Assembly: GCF_003364195.1 (NCBI RefSeq)
Contig: NZ_NXLQ01000002.1
Span: 62,001 to 126,000 of the forward strand
DNA from: Helicobacter didelphidarum
GTDB lineage: Bacteria > Campylobacterota > Campylobacteria > Campylobacterales > Helicobacteraceae
Direction of reading: 5' to 3'
Length of the DNA stretch: 64,000 bases
The notes under the pieces were generated by a model, which searched no databases, was not told the origin of the DNA, and saw only the letters and a program-made list of their open reading frames with translations. The translations under genes were made by a program, and so were the position numbers. Positions 38,207 to 47,907 of this stretch are shown one piece after another (the first letter of the stretch is position 1; each line of letters begins with the position of its first letter).

Positions 38207-39388
38207 ATGGAAAAAGTAATAGATATAGTGAGTGCGATTGCATCAGAAAATGGGTTACCAGAAAATTTAGTTTTAGAGGCAATTAAAGAATCTATGATAA
38301 AAATGGCTCAAAAAGAGATTAATGAGGATGCAAATTTCGTTGTTCTAGAGGATTCTGATACAAAAGACCTACGACTTGCACAAAAAATGATTGTATGTGA
38401 CGATAAAGATTTTGACAATACTATGGAATCTACACATATTTCACTCACTGAAGCAAGCAAACTTGTTGAAAGTGTAAATATTGGTGATGAGCTTGAATAT
38501 CAAATTGATTTAGAAAGCATGAATAGAAATGCAGTCAATAGTATTTTTTATGAAATTAATTTTCAAATCCAACGACTCAATGAGCAAGAAATACTTCGTA
38601 GAATTGAAAAAAACATTAATCATATTATTATTGGTATTGTTGTCAATATTGATAATGATGAGAATACTACACTAGAGTTTGACGATACTCGAGGTATATT
38701 ACCACTTAAAAATCGGATTAAAGGAGAAAAATTCAAAATTGGACAATCAGTTCGATGCATTTTAAAATCTGCACGCATTACAAGAAATGGTTTAAAAATA
38801 GAACTCTCACGCACAACACCAAAAATGCTTGAGGAATTGCTTATGTTGGAAGTTCCAGAAATTAAAGATGGTGAAGTTATCATACAAAAAATTGCCAGAA
38901 TCCCCGGAGAAAAAGCAAAAGTTGCACTTTTTACAAATAACCCAAAAATTGATCCCATTGGCTCTGCAGTAGGATCAAAAGGAGTAAGAATTAGTGCAGT
39001 AAGTAAAGAGTTGCATGGAGAAAGCATTGACTGCATTGAATATTCAAATGTTCCAGAAATTTTTATTGCAAAAGCTTTATCTCCAGCACAAATTCTCTCT
39101 GTAAAGATTCAAAAAGAATATGAGAATCAAGATATAGAATCTGAAAGTCAAGAAAAAAAGCCTTTGGCAATCGTGCAAATCATGCAATCACAAAAGCCAA
39201 AAGCCATTGGCAGGCATGGTGTTAATATCCGTTTGGCAAGTATGCTAACAGGATATGACTTTGAATTAAAAGAGGTAATAGAAAAAGAAGCAAAAGAACA
39301 GAAAGAAAATATGAATGATGGGGATTCTAGAGACGAGAAAAAGCTTGGTTTGGAAGCATTGGAATCCCTGTTTAAAGGAAACTCATAA
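38207..39388 (+). CDS. nusA: Transcription termination/antitermination factor NusA
   Basis: A 393-residue NusA with the N-terminal RNA-polymerase-binding domain (about 1-130), S1 domain (about 135-200, IGIVVNIDNDENTTLEFDDTRG) and two KH domains (about 205-345, including ARIPGEKAKVALF, PIGSAVGSKGVRI, and KAIGRHGVNIRLAS). The length and lack of C-terminal acidic repeats match epsilonproteobacterial NusA. AAGG lies before the ATG. The stop overlaps the ABC-F start by one base, so the two genes form a translationally coupled unit. Confidence 0.95.
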   Translation: MEKVIDIVSAIASENGLPENLVLEAIKESMIKMAQKEINEDANFVVLEDSDTKDLRLAQKMIVCDDKDFDNTMESTHISLTEASKLVESVNIGDELEYQIDLESMNRNAVNSIFYEINFQIQRLNEQEILRRIEKNINHIIIGIVVNIDNDENTTLEFDDTRGILPLKNRIKGEKFKIGQSVRCILKSARITRNGLKIELSRTTPKMLEELLMLEVPEIKDGEVIIQKIARIPGEKAKVALFTNNPKIDPIGSAVGSKGVRISAVSKELHGESIDCIEYSNVPEIFIAKALSPAQILSVKIQKEYENQDIESESQEKKPLAIVQIMQSQKPKAIGRHGVNIRLASMLTGYDFELKEVIEKEAKEQKENMNDGDSRDEKKLGLEALESLFKGNS

Positions 39389-41433
39389 TGGCTCTACTCT
39401 CACTTCTTGAGATTAGCAAACACTATAATACAAAAATCCTTCTACAAGAAATTTCATTTAACATCAACGAACATGAAAAAATTGCAATCATTGGAAAAAA
39501 TGGGTGTGGTAAAAGCACACTCTTAAAAATCATTGAGGGTAGTATTACACAGGATTTTGGACAAAGAATTGTAAAAAATAATCTTGAGATTCTTTCTCTT
39601 CCACAAAACATTACTTTTTCTCCAAAACTTAGTGTTAAAGAAGTCCTAGAATCCCAACTCTATAATTTACAAACAGCACACAAACGATTGCAGGAAATAG
39701 CCCATATTCCAAATTTTACAGATAGTAAAGTACTAAGTCAAGAATACAATACACTTAATGATTATATTGATAGACATGATGGTTGGGATTTAGAATCTAA
39801 AATAAATCTCATTATGCAGCACTTTGAATTAGAATCTTTTGCCAATCGCCTTGCAATTTCACTAAGTGGTGGGGAGCAAAAACGCATAGCACTTACTAGC
39901 CTACTTCTTAAAAGTGCAGATATTTTATTACTTGATGAACCAACAAATCACCTTGATGTTGAAATGGTAGAATTTTTAGAAAACTATCTCAAACAAATGA
40001 AAGCTAGCATTATCTTCATTAGTCATGATAGATATTTTATTGAGAATATCGCAACGAGAATTATTGAGCTTGATAACGCCAAATTACATAGTTTTGAAGG
40101 TGGATACCTCTCTTATTTGCAAACAAAACGACAGATGTTAGAAAATTTAGAAAAAGAAAATGAATTATTAAAAAAGATTCTAAAAACAGAGGAAAAATGG
40201 TTGCAACGAGGTGTCCAGGCACGCAGAAAGAGAAATGAAGGCAGAAAAGCAAGAGTATTGGAGCTTAAAGCAAAAGTGAAATCCATACCATCTCTTGTCC
40301 GCAATATCCACCAAACACTTGAAAAAACATTGCATGATTTACCAAAAGATTCTATAAAAAATACCCGTAAAATGCTCTTTGAAATGAATGATTTTCATCT
40401 TTCTATACAGAATAAAAAATTAATCACTAACCTTAATATTCGTATTATGCAACAAGAAAAATTAGCGATTGTTGGTAAAAATGGAAGTGGAAAAACCACT
40501 TTTCTTTCATATCTTCTTCATACAAATAAAGCAGACCTAGAATCTAAAAATACCTCTTATAGTGGTATCTTCAAAAAAGGTGACATAACAATTGGTTACT
40601 TCGACCAGCATAAAAAAATGCTTGATGATTCAAAAACACTTATTGAAACTTTTTGCCCAAATGGTGGAGATAGGGTAAGTGTACGTGGAAAAAATATCCA
40701 TGTATATGGGTATTTAAAAAGTTTTTTGTTTCCACAAGAAGATTTAGAGAAAAAAATCGGTTTATTGAGTGGTGGTGAAAAATCACGCGTGGCACTTGCT
40801 TTACTTTTTTCAAAACAATACGATTGTTTAATCTTAGATGAACCAACAAACGACCTTGATATTGCGACAATGAATATTTTAGAAGACTATTTGCAACATT
40901 CTGAATGTGCGATTATTTTCGTGAGTCATGATAGATATTTTGTTGATAAAATTGCCCAAAGACTTTTAATACTAGGACAATCTCTAGAAATTTCAGATTC
41001 TGTAAATAAAAAAATACAACAAGAAAAACTACAAAATTATCTTATCACTTATGCAAAATATAGTGAATTTCTTGAGATACAAAATGAGATAAAAGAGCTA
41101 CAATCTTTCCAAAATATTCGACAAGATTCTAATAATAGTCTTACCACACAAAATATACTATCTCATACTGATAAAAAAGATTCTAATACACCAAGCAAAA
41201 ATCCACAGAAAAAAAAATTAAGTTATAAAGATAAAATAGAATATGATGACTTAGAAGAACAAATACAAAATCTTGAAATGCAAATTTGTGAATTAGAACG
41301 ACGTCTCTCAATACCAAGTGAATATGAAAAATATGGAATCCAAACATTAAGCCAAGAACTCGAAGAGACAAAAACAAATCTTGAAAAAAAATGGCAACGT
41401 TATGAAGAGTTAAGTATAAAACTTGAAAGTTAG
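39388..41433 (+). CDS. uup: ABC-F ATPase, Uup-like
   Basis: A 681-residue soluble tandem ATPase. The first domain has IGKNGCGKST, LSGGEQKRIAL and LLLDEPTNHLD; the second has VGKNGSGKTT, LSGGEKSRVAL and LILDEPTNDLD; an inter-domain arm contains RGVQARRKRNEGRKARV as in Uup. A C-terminal coiled coil (about 600-680) also fits Uup rather than EttA. ABC-F proteins act on ribosomes or on DNA repair intermediates. A Ser/Asn/Lys insert with DS motifs precedes the coiled coil. It begins at the nusA stop (TAATG). Confidence 0.88.
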   Translation: MALLSLLEISKHYNTKILLQEISFNINEHEKIAIIGKNGCGKSTLLKIIEGSITQDFGQRIVKNNLEILSLPQNITFSPKLSVKEVLESQLYNLQTAHKRLQEIAHIPNFTDSKVLSQEYNTLNDYIDRHDGWDLESKINLIMQHFELESFANRLAISLSGGEQKRIALTSLLLKSADILLLDEPTNHLDVEMVEFLENYLKQMKASIIFISHDRYFIENIATRIIELDNAKLHSFEGGYLSYLQTKRQMLENLEKENELLKKILKTEEKWLQRGVQARRKRNEGRKARVLELKAKVKSIPSLVRNIHQTLEKTLHDLPKDSIKNTRKMLFEMNDFHLSIQNKKLITNLNIRIMQQEKLAIVGKNGSGKTTFLSYLLHTNKADLESKNTSYSGIFKKGDITIGYFDQHKKMLDDSKTLIETFCPNGGDRVSVRGKNIHVYGYLKSFLFPQEDLEKKIGLLSGGEKSRVALALLFSKQYDCLILDEPTNDLDIATMNILEDYLQHSECAIIFVSHDRYFVDKIAQRLLILGQSLEISDSVNKKIQQEKLQNYLITYAKYSEFLEIQNEIKELQSFQNIRQDSNNSLTTQNILSHTDKKDSNTPSKNPQKKKLSYKDKIEYDDLEEQIQNLEMQICELERRLSIPSEYEKYGIQTLSQELEETKTNLEKKWQRYEELSIKLES

Positions 41434-41789
41434 AATCTCATAAACTTAATGGGTTGCAAATAATGCTCATTGGACTTATATCTTAAATCTTTACAATTTA
41501 CTAACTTAATCTAATATTTTTATTTTTTTATAAATATTTTGGAATTACTTTACTCATATTGTGATAAATATTATATTTCGATATTGTGGTTAAAATCAGA
41601 TTTATATCCATTATAAGCCAATAATATTATACAATAGTTGGTTTTAAGCTCCTTTTAAGTAAAACATAATTACAATTTTAGAATCAAGGCAAGATTAAGA
41701 TACTATCAATAAACTTCAACCAAAAATTACACATACATACAATAATTTATAGAATCTTAGTCATTTTAATCAATAAAACAAGGAATAAA
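41434..41789. other. Gene-free spacer upstream of fliQ
   Basis: AT-rich. A TATACAAT-type -10 candidate lies near 41628-41637 in TTATACAATAG. No sigma-54 (GG-N10-GC) or sigma-28 signature could be made out for the flagellar gene. Confidence 0.35.
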
Positions 41790-42056
41790 ATGGAACAGCA
41801 ACTTATGTCCCTAGCAATTCAAACCTACAAAATTACCCTCTTTTTGTCTCTGCCTGTTTTGCTTGTGGCACTAATCATAGGGCTTTTAATTAGTATTTTT
41901 CAAGCGACAACACAAATCAATGAAATGACTTTGGCTTTTGTTCCAAAGATTCTCGCAGTTGTTGCAATGATTATTTTTACAATGCCATGGATGCTCAATA
42001 TGCTCATGGATTTTACAAAAATGGTTATAAACATGATCCCAACAATCATTTCATAA
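41790..42056 (+). CDS. fliQ: Flagellar export apparatus protein FliQ
   Basis: An 88-residue inner-membrane component of the flagellar type III export gate, with two hydrophobic hairpin segments (about 13-38 and 48-72) separated by the conserved polar QATTQINEMTLAFVPK. AAGGA precedes the ATG. It is followed by murB 45 bases downstream, the same order as in H. pylori, where other flagellar genes are not contiguous. Confidence 0.95.
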   Translation: MEQQLMSLAIQTYKITLFLSLPVLLVALIIGLLISIFQATTQINEMTLAFVPKILAVVAMIIFTMPWMLNMLMDFTKMVINMIPTIIS

Positions 42057-42101
42057 GTTTCTTATTGAAACTTTTTAATAATGTAATTAAAAAGCATATT
42101 T

Positions 42102-43145
42102 ATGTATGAAGCAATAATTGATTTTTCAAAATATTCAAGCATTAAAATCGGTGGGCTAACTCATGTAAAAATATTTGATATTGGAGATTTTGGTGGATAT
42201 TTTAAAGAATATACTCACAAAAATGAATTTAACAATCATCTTATGTTACCATTATTCACTCAGCTTAATCATAACACACATCAAACCACAAAATACACAC
42301 CATTAGATACATTAGAGAATCCAGTCCCACACAATACCATCTCATCAAATATAAAACAAACAAATACAATATTTTTATCTAATAAAACCATTACATTTGA
42401 CACAACCTTACAATCAAATAAAACATCATATATTAATTTTAATTCTCAAGAATTTCATATTATCGGGAAAGCAAATAATCTTCTTGTATCACCACAAGCA
42501 CAAAATCTTGCATTACTTGGTAAAAGTTTTAATTATATTTCAATACTCCCTGATTGCATCGAAATGGGGGCTAGTGTAGGAAGTTTGCAAGCATTTTTAT
42601 TTTTCAAGCAACATAATTTATTGGGACTTGAATTCATCAAGAATCTTCCTGGCAATATTGGTGCACTCTGCAATATGAATGCTGGAATGAAACAGTATGA
42701 AATGAGCAACATTCTCAAAAGTCTCAATATTAATGGGGAATGGATTGATATACAAAAAGCAAAATTACATTATCGCGGTAGAGATTCTCAAGGCATAATT
42801 CTTGCAGCAAGATTTGAAAAACAAACTGGCTTTCGCCATGAGTTGTTAGAAACTTTCTCTCAAATGAGAAAAACGCATCCAAAAGATCCTAGTTGTGGGA
42901 GTTGCTTTAAAAATCCCCCAAATGACTTTGCTGGGAGATTGCTAGAAAAAGCACAGATGAAAGGTTATAGTATCAATGGTGTTGCTTTCAGTCAGAAACA
43001 TGCAAATTTTCTTGTCAATATTGGTATCAAAAATGGTACAAAACCAAGCTTTGAAGACGCATGTCATTTAATCAAGAAAGCAAAAGAAGCAGTCCATAAT
43101 ATAAGTGGTATCACGCTTGAATGTGAGGTGCAAATATGCAAATAG
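42102..43145 (+). CDS. murB: UDP-N-acetylenolpyruvoylglucosamine reductase with an internal insertion
   Basis: The FAD enzyme that completes UDP-MurNAc synthesis. The pattern YSSIKIGG, HIIGKANNLLVSP, GLEFIKNLPGNIGALCNMNAGM, the catalytic-Ser region PSCGSCFKNPP and the late GYSINGVAFSQKHANFLVNIG is clear. The 347 residues exceed the roughly 260 of H. pylori-type MurB because of an Asn/Thr/His/Gln-rich stretch at about residues 38-118, inserted before the GKANN FAD loop. The ribosome site is weak, possibly relying on fliQ. The end overlaps ybeY by 10 bases. Confidence 0.92.
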   Translation: MYEAIIDFSKYSSIKIGGLTHVKIFDIGDFGGYFKEYTHKNEFNNHLMLPLFTQLNHNTHQTTKYTPLDTLENPVPHNTISSNIKQTNTIFLSNKTITFDTTLQSNKTSYINFNSQEFHIIGKANNLLVSPQAQNLALLGKSFNYISILPDCIEMGASVGSLQAFLFFKQHNLLGLEFIKNLPGNIGALCNMNAGMKQYEMSNILKSLNINGEWIDIQKAKLHYRGRDSQGIILAARFEKQTGFRHELLETFSQMRKTHPKDPSCGSCFKNPPNDFAGRLLEKAQMKGYSINGVAFSQKHANFLVNIGIKNGTKPSFEDACHLIKKAKEAVHNISGITLECEVQICK

Positions 43146-43852
43146 ATTTAAGTGATGAAATGTCTTTTTTGTTCGATACAAAAGCCTTGCAAGATTGGGA
43201 TCTTTTTAAAACACAAATCTTTCTGCCATTTATCTATCCAAAACTATTACAAAATTACAAACATTACAATGTTTTTAATCAAGAATCTCACAGTGTCACA
43301 TTGCAAGAAAAAACCACGATAATATCAGATAAAAGACAAGATTCTCAAAAACAAATAATACAATTACATACCAAAGAAACACTAAATATTCCCATAAGGC
43401 AACAAACACAAAAAAACATAAAAGAAGAATTTTGTGCATATCTTGGGTTTTTAAGTGCATATATTTTCAAAGGTTTTGAAAAAAAAGCAAGAAAAGATGA
43501 TATTTTCTTTGTTGAGTTGATTCTTGTAAATGATTGCAATATGCAACAAATTAACAAAGAATATATGCAAAAAGATTATCCTACTGATGTTTTAAGTTTT
43601 CCTCTTGAGATTTTTGAGATTCCAGAAAAGCAGTGTTTTGGTAGTATTGTTATGAATTTTGATGATGTCCAAAGAAAATCAGAAAGATTCAATCATAATC
43701 TCTATGCAGAAATCTCAATCTTATTTACACATGCTTTTTTACATCTTCTAGGATTTGATCATGAACAAGACAACGGAGAGCATAGAAAAAGTGAAAATTT
43801 CATTCTCCAATCTCTCAACTTACCAACAAGCTTAATTATAAGAAATTCATAA
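43136..43852 (+). CDS. ybeY: Endoribonuclease YbeY with a long N-terminal extension
   Basis: A metal-dependent RNase in 16S rRNA maturation and ribosome quality control. The zinc-binding segment HAFLHLLGFDHEQDNGEH is diagnostic, as is YPTDVLSFPLE. The protein has 238 residues, against about 140-160 usually; roughly residues 1-90 are extra and Gln/Ser/Lys-rich. The extension looks real: GAGGTG precedes the ATG, and the overlap with murB requires this start or a near one. The extension contains several AGAATC/GATTCT words. Confidence 0.9.
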   Translation: MQIDLSDEMSFLFDTKALQDWDLFKTQIFLPFIYPKLLQNYKHYNVFNQESHSVTLQEKTTIISDKRQDSQKQIIQLHTKETLNIPIRQQTQKNIKEEFCAYLGFLSAYIFKGFEKKARKDDIFFVELILVNDCNMQQINKEYMQKDYPTDVLSFPLEIFEIPEKQCFGSIVMNFDDVQRKSERFNHNLYAEISILFTHAFLHLLGFDHEQDNGEHRKSENFILQSLNLPTSLIIRNS

Positions 43853-43963
43853 AATAAAAAATTTAAAGTTTTACTGCAAAACAAAAATATATTCATTACA
43901 TTCTTGATCAACAAACACTTATTTTAGAAAACTATAACTACTTGTCCAATTACTTTAAAATCT

Positions 43964-44485
43964 TTACTTTTTATAATTTGCAACAGCATTTTCAAGAATC
44001 TTTTGAGCCTCATGTGCATCTTTAAAATCTGTAACTTTTACCCATTTTTCTGGCTCAAGCATTTTATAGGTTTCAAAGAAATTTTTAATTCTATCAAGTG
44101 TTAATTGTGGAAGATCCTTATAGGATTTAACATCTTTATAAGTTGGGTCAATTTTGTCTAAAGCAACAGCTAATAATTTCTCATCCATTCCACCTTCATC
44201 TTCCATAATTAATACACCAATTAAACGGCATTTAATCACACAACCAGCTTGCAAAGGGTATTCATTAAGCACTAAAATATCCATTGGATCATCATCATCA
44301 GCTAAAGTATCGGGGACAAAACCATAATTTGCAGGATAATATACTGCCGAACGCATAATTCTATCTACAACAACAGCACCAGAATCTTTATCAATTTCAT
44401 ATTTAATATCCGAACCAAATGGAATTTCAATTACAGCATTAATTTCATTTGGAATCTTACCTATACCAATTTTTGAAATATTCAT
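43964..44485 (-). CDS. ppa: Inorganic pyrophosphatase (family I)
   Basis: Hydrolyses pyrophosphate to drive biosynthesis. The 173-residue protein has the family motifs VIEIPFGSDIKYEID, YPANYGFVPDTLADDDDPMDILVL (metal-binding Asp cluster) and KDAHEAQKILENA. AGGAG precedes the ATG. It is convergent with ybeY. Confidence 0.97.
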   Translation of the reverse strand: MNISKIGIGKIPNEINAVIEIPFGSDIKYEIDKDSGAVVVDRIMRSAVYYPANYGFVPDTLADDDDPMDILVLNEYPLQAGCVIKCRLIGVLIMEDEGGMDEKLLAVALDKIDPTYKDVKSYKDLPQLTLDRIKNFFETYKMLEPEKWVKVTDFKDAHEAQKILENAVANYKK

Positions 44486-44667
44486 ACGAACTCCTATCTA
44501 ATAAAGTAGAACAAAATTGTAACATATAATCATAAATAAAATATATGCTTTATATTACTAACTAAATGTAGAACTTTTATAACATAAGATAAAAATTTTT
44601 AGATATTATTACAAGATGTTTTTTATAAAAATATATTCTATACAAAGAATTAAAAGGTGAAAATATT

Positions 44668-45591
44668 TTGAAATATTTTAATGGCTTTGGAATGCAAAAT
44701 GAATATGTTTTATTAAAATATTTTTTACAGAGTTTTAATCTACATATTAACCAATATGACATTATTGGATTTGATAGCGGAGCGATATTTGCCTTAAAAT
44801 ATGCACTCCAGCAAATCGAACAAGGGCAACGAGTAGGAAAAGTCATTTTACTTTCACCAAATCTTTTACCATTTCACATTGAATCTTATCAACAAGATAA
44901 AGCCTCTGCATTCCTACAAAATATTACAATTTCTTCCCCCATAACAAGAAATATTGACACCCAAAATAACAATTATATAAAGCCATTACATTCAACACAA
45001 GACTTAAATCAACAAAACTTTGAACAAGAAAGCTATATAAATAATAATTTGCAAAAAAAACCTTATAAGATTCTACAACCTATGCTTACACATGCACATT
45101 TCAATGAATTCTTTTTATATTATAAAAATAATCTTTCTTACTTAAAAATAAAAAATAAATTTATTACTATTTGTTTAAAAAATTATCAAAATAATAATAA
45201 TTTATATATGAAAAATTTTTATGAATATTATGGATTAAAAGATTATGACAACCAACAAACACAAATCATACAAGATTCTACAATCCACAATCATATACCA
45301 TTATTACAATCTCAACAATCCCTATGCAAAAAACAGAAAATATTATTTTTAGATAACAAACACCAATGTGGAATTTCTACACAGAGCGAAAATCTTTCTA
45401 CTTTAAGGGATTTTTTAGAATATCGATGTCTAAATCTTGATAAAATCACAAAAAAATCAGTTTTTTTTGTAGCTTTTTTAACAGAAAATGATAGAATAAT
45501 AAACTCAAAATTGGTAGCTGAATATTTATCGCAATTTGGTGTATGTATCATGTTAAAAAAATACAACCATTTTCTCATGCCAATACCATAA
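44668..45591 (+). CDS. bioV: BioV-type pimeloyl-ACP methyl ester esterase with a large insertion
   Basis: An alpha/beta hydrolase with a catalytic triad in order: Ser in GFDSGAIFALKYAL (about residue 36), Asp in FLTENDRIINS (about 278) and His in KKYNHFL (about 301). The N-terminus KYFNGFGMQNE and the block VGKVILLSPNLLPFH match the Helicobacter-restricted BioV esterase that frees pimeloyl-ACP for biotin synthesis. Adjacency to trpS fits too, as H. pylori has its biotin gene next to trpS (recollection). The 307 residues are about 130 more than the H. pylori protein; the extra part is an Asn/Gln-rich stretch (about 80-175 and 200-240). The start is a TTG at 44668 with AAAAGG upstream. Confidence 0.75.
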   Translation: MKYFNGFGMQNEYVLLKYFLQSFNLHINQYDIIGFDSGAIFALKYALQQIEQGQRVGKVILLSPNLLPFHIESYQQDKASAFLQNITISSPITRNIDTQNNNYIKPLHSTQDLNQQNFEQESYINNNLQKKPYKILQPMLTHAHFNEFFLYYKNNLSYLKIKNKFITICLKNYQNNNNLYMKNFYEYYGLKDYDNQQTQIIQDSTIHNHIPLLQSQQSLCKKQKILFLDNKHQCGISTQSENLSTLRDFLEYRCLNLDKITKKSVFFVAFLTENDRIINSKLVAEYLSQFGVCIMLKKYNHFLMPIP

Positions 45592-45633
45592 AAATAACAT
45601 TTAAAATATATAAGACTAGAGGTTTCTCAATCA

Positions 45634-46611
45634 ATGAAAAAGAGAGCATTCTCAGGAATCCAACCGACAGGAAAATTGCATTTAGGTAATTATCTTGGAG
45701 CAATTAAAAATTGGGTGAAAAATCAAGAGAGATATGAAAATATCTATTGTGTCGTAAATTCGCATGCAATCACTATTCAGAATAATCCAGAAGAACTGAA
45801 GCAAAAAACTTTCGAGCTTTTTGCGATGTTGCTTGCATCAGGCTTAGATTCCAATCATTCAAAACTCTTTATCCAAAGTCGCATTGATTATCATCCCGCA
45901 CTTGCTTGGATACTGGATTGTAATATTCCCATGGGCGATATGAATCGCATGACGCAATTTAAAGATAAATCTAAGAAAAATCCAAAAAATATCAATGTTG
46001 GACTTTTTAATTATCCTGCACTTATGGCAGCAGATATTTTACTGTATCAAAGTGATTTTGTGCCTGTTGGTGAAGACCAAAAACAGCATTTAGAACTTAC
46101 ACGCGATGTTGCCATACGATTTAATGAAAAGTATGGTGAATGTTTTAAAATTCCTGAACCACTAATTCCTGAAGTTGGTGCAAGAATTATGTCGCTTGAT
46201 GATCCTTACTCAAAAATGAGTAAATCAAATTCTTCAGAAAACGGCATCATTTATATGTTAGATTCTAAGGATATGATTATAAAAAAAATAAAACGAGCCA
46301 CAACAGATAGTCTAAATGAAATTGCATTTGACAGAGAACGGGGAGGACTTTACAATTTATTATGTATTTATGAATGCTTAAGCAACAAATCAAGAAGTGA
46401 GATTGAGAAAAGCTTTCAAGGTTATGGTGATTTGAAAAATGCACTTGCCGAAGCAATCTTTGCAGAGCTAGAGCCAATTCAACAAGAATATACCAGACTT
46501 ACTTCAGAAGGAGGATACATTCATGGATTAATGACACAAAATGAAGAATATATTAAAGATATTGCACGAACAACCTATGAAAAAGCAAAATCTTTAGTGG
46601 GCTTAATTTAA
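45634..46611 (+). CDS. trpS: Tryptophanyl-tRNA synthetase
   Basis: Charges tRNA-Trp. The class I signatures are [12 protein letters not shown] (HIGH equivalent) near residue 8 and KMSKS near residue 196. The 325-residue length is normal. AGAGG stands upstream of the ATG. It follows bioV by 42 bases and is followed by a small coiled-coil protein gene 28 bases on, so all three may be one transcript. Confidence 0.97.
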   Translation: MKKRAFSGIQPTGKLHLGNYLGAIKNWVKNQERYENIYCVVNSHAITIQNNPEELKQKTFELFAMLLASGLDSNHSKLFIQSRIDYHPALAWILDCNIPMGDMNRMTQFKDKSKKNPKNINVGLFNYPALMAADILLYQSDFVPVGEDQKQHLELTRDVAIRFNEKYGECFKIPEPLIPEVGARIMSLDDPYSKMSKSNSSENGIIYMLDSKDMIIKKIKRATTDSLNEIAFDRERGGLYNLLCIYECLSNKSRSEIEKSFQGYGDLKNALAEAIFAELEPIQQEYTRLTSEGGYIHGLMTQNEEYIKDIARTTYEKAKSLVGLI

Positions 46612-46639
46612 TTTTGTTATTTATTGCAGGAGGTTACTT

Positions 46640-46828
46640 ATGGATGATATTGTAAAAGAAGATATATCAACAATCATTGGACAAATTCAAGATTATTTAG
46701 ATGAACTTGAAAGTCATTTTGAAAAATTAGAATCAAAGAGCGTTAAAAACTCTGAAGCTATTCACAATATGATTGAGGAAATGCGTTTAAACCTTGAGAA
46801 TCTACAAGATTTCCAAGACAGTCATTGA
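46640..46828 (+). CDS. Small acidic coiled-coil protein
   Basis: A 62-residue protein, almost entirely one predicted coiled coil with heptad spacing of Ile/Leu (ISTIIGQIQDYLDELESHFEKLE) and many Glu/Asp. The strong AGGAGG eight bases before the ATG makes it a real gene despite its size. I do not recognise a family. It could be a small structural or adaptor protein cotranslated with trpS. Confidence 0.65.
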   Translation: MDDIVKEDISTIIGQIQDYLDELESHFEKLESKSVKNSEAIHNMIEEMRLNLENLQDFQDSH

Positions 46829-47310
46829 TATTATATTAGCCCTGTTAAATAGATCTTAAAATGCAAAAAGAACTATGAGCATTGCTAATCAATTGTAATT
46901 GGGATTCTATATAATATTTAGAAAATAAAAACCATGAAAATAACTATAATCTATAAAGAATTGTTATCATTGAGACACAAAGTTGCCGAATCGACTCTCT
47001 CAATAATTTAACCAAGTCTCTTCAAAATGTATCTATGTTTTCATGAGTTAATTTTAATATTTTAATTTCTATAAAAATGGATTGTTTAGATTTTAAATTT
47101 AATAGAATCTCTCACAAACACTACTTCTTAATTTTATATTTTTATGGTTTCAGCAATATTTTTGTATATTCTTTGAAAGAATAGTTTTTTATGTTTTAAA
47201 TAACTTGAAATACAACAAAATATTTGATGAACAATTTTAATAGCAACATTATGATAATTTTGTATTAACCAAATATAGCAATAAGACATAAAAATTAGAA
47301 GGGATTGATA
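46829..47310. other. Gene-free spacer with one inverted repeat
   Basis: No gene is seen. ATTGAGA (46969-46975) and TCTCAAT (46998-47004) could pair over a 22-base loop that itself contains AGT/ACT, giving a possible small structured RNA or a terminator for the trpS unit. There is no T-run after it. Confidence 0.35.
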
Positions 47311-47907
47311 ATGAAAAAACTCCAAAGAATAATAATATTCCTTACATTACTTTGTGCTATAAATAGCACAGTACGTGCAAATGCAGCATTTGAGCAAGTA
47401 GGCAATATTCTTACACTTGCACCATTTGGCATGTTAATTGTAAGTTTGGGTATGAAAGATTATGAGGGGGCATGGCAGCTTACTATAGCTTCTTTAGCAA
47501 CACAAGGCACAATCGAAGTTATCAAAAAAGGTATGGAATATACATATAACAATGGTGGGGGGGATTCTCTATTGTTTGCCAAACGACCATGTTGTGCGGA
47601 CTATAAAGGTATGCCAAGCGGACATTCAGGAGGTGCTTTTAGTGCCGCTGGATATGTATATTATCGATATGGCTGGAAACCCGCATTACCCATGATTGCC
47701 ATTGGTGTCATCACTGCAGCTTCAAGAGTAACAGCGAGAAAGCATACAATCTTGCAAACCATTGTTGGAGGGGCAATTGCATGGGGGTGGGCGTATGTTT
47801 TCACAACAAAATACAAACCAAAATCTCGCTTTCTTATTACCCCTGAAGTAAGTCATGATAATCTTGGTGGTACTTTCTATGGAGTGAATGCTACTTATAG
47901 TTGGTAA
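47311..47907 (+). CDS. PAP2-family phosphatase, LpxF-like lipid A phosphatase
   Basis: A 198-residue membrane phosphatase with the PAP2 motifs KRPCC (motif 1, usually KxxxxxxRP), PSGHSGGAFS (motif 2) and SRVTARKHTILQTIVGG (motif 3, with its active His). It has an N-terminal signal or membrane segment (residues 5-24) and further hydrophobic stretches, and ends with an aromatic stretch YGVNATYSW. Size and motifs match Helicobacter LpxF, the lipid A 4'-phosphatase behind cationic-peptide resistance, but phosphatidylglycerophosphate or undecaprenyl-pyrophosphate phosphatase activity is also possible. The ATG at 47311 has AAGGG upstream. A run of seven G lies inside the coding frame before motif 1. 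Confidence 0.78.
   Translation: MKKLQRIIIFLTLLCAINSTVRANAAFEQVGNILTLAPFGMLIVSLGMKDYEGAWQLTIASLATQGTIEVIKKGMEYTYNNGGGDSLLFAKRPCCADYKGMPSGHSGGAFSAAGYVYYRYGWKPALPMIAIGVITAASRVTARKHTILQTIVGGAIAWGWAYVFTTKYKPKSRFLITPEVSHDNLGGTFYGVNATYSW
47557..47563 (+). repeat. G7 homopolymer in the PAP2 phosphatase gene
   Basis: Seven consecutive G encode part of an Asn-Gly-Gly-Gly-Asp stretch upstream of all catalytic motifs. A one-base change would truncate the protein before the active site. Currently the frame is open (ON). Confidence 0.9.
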
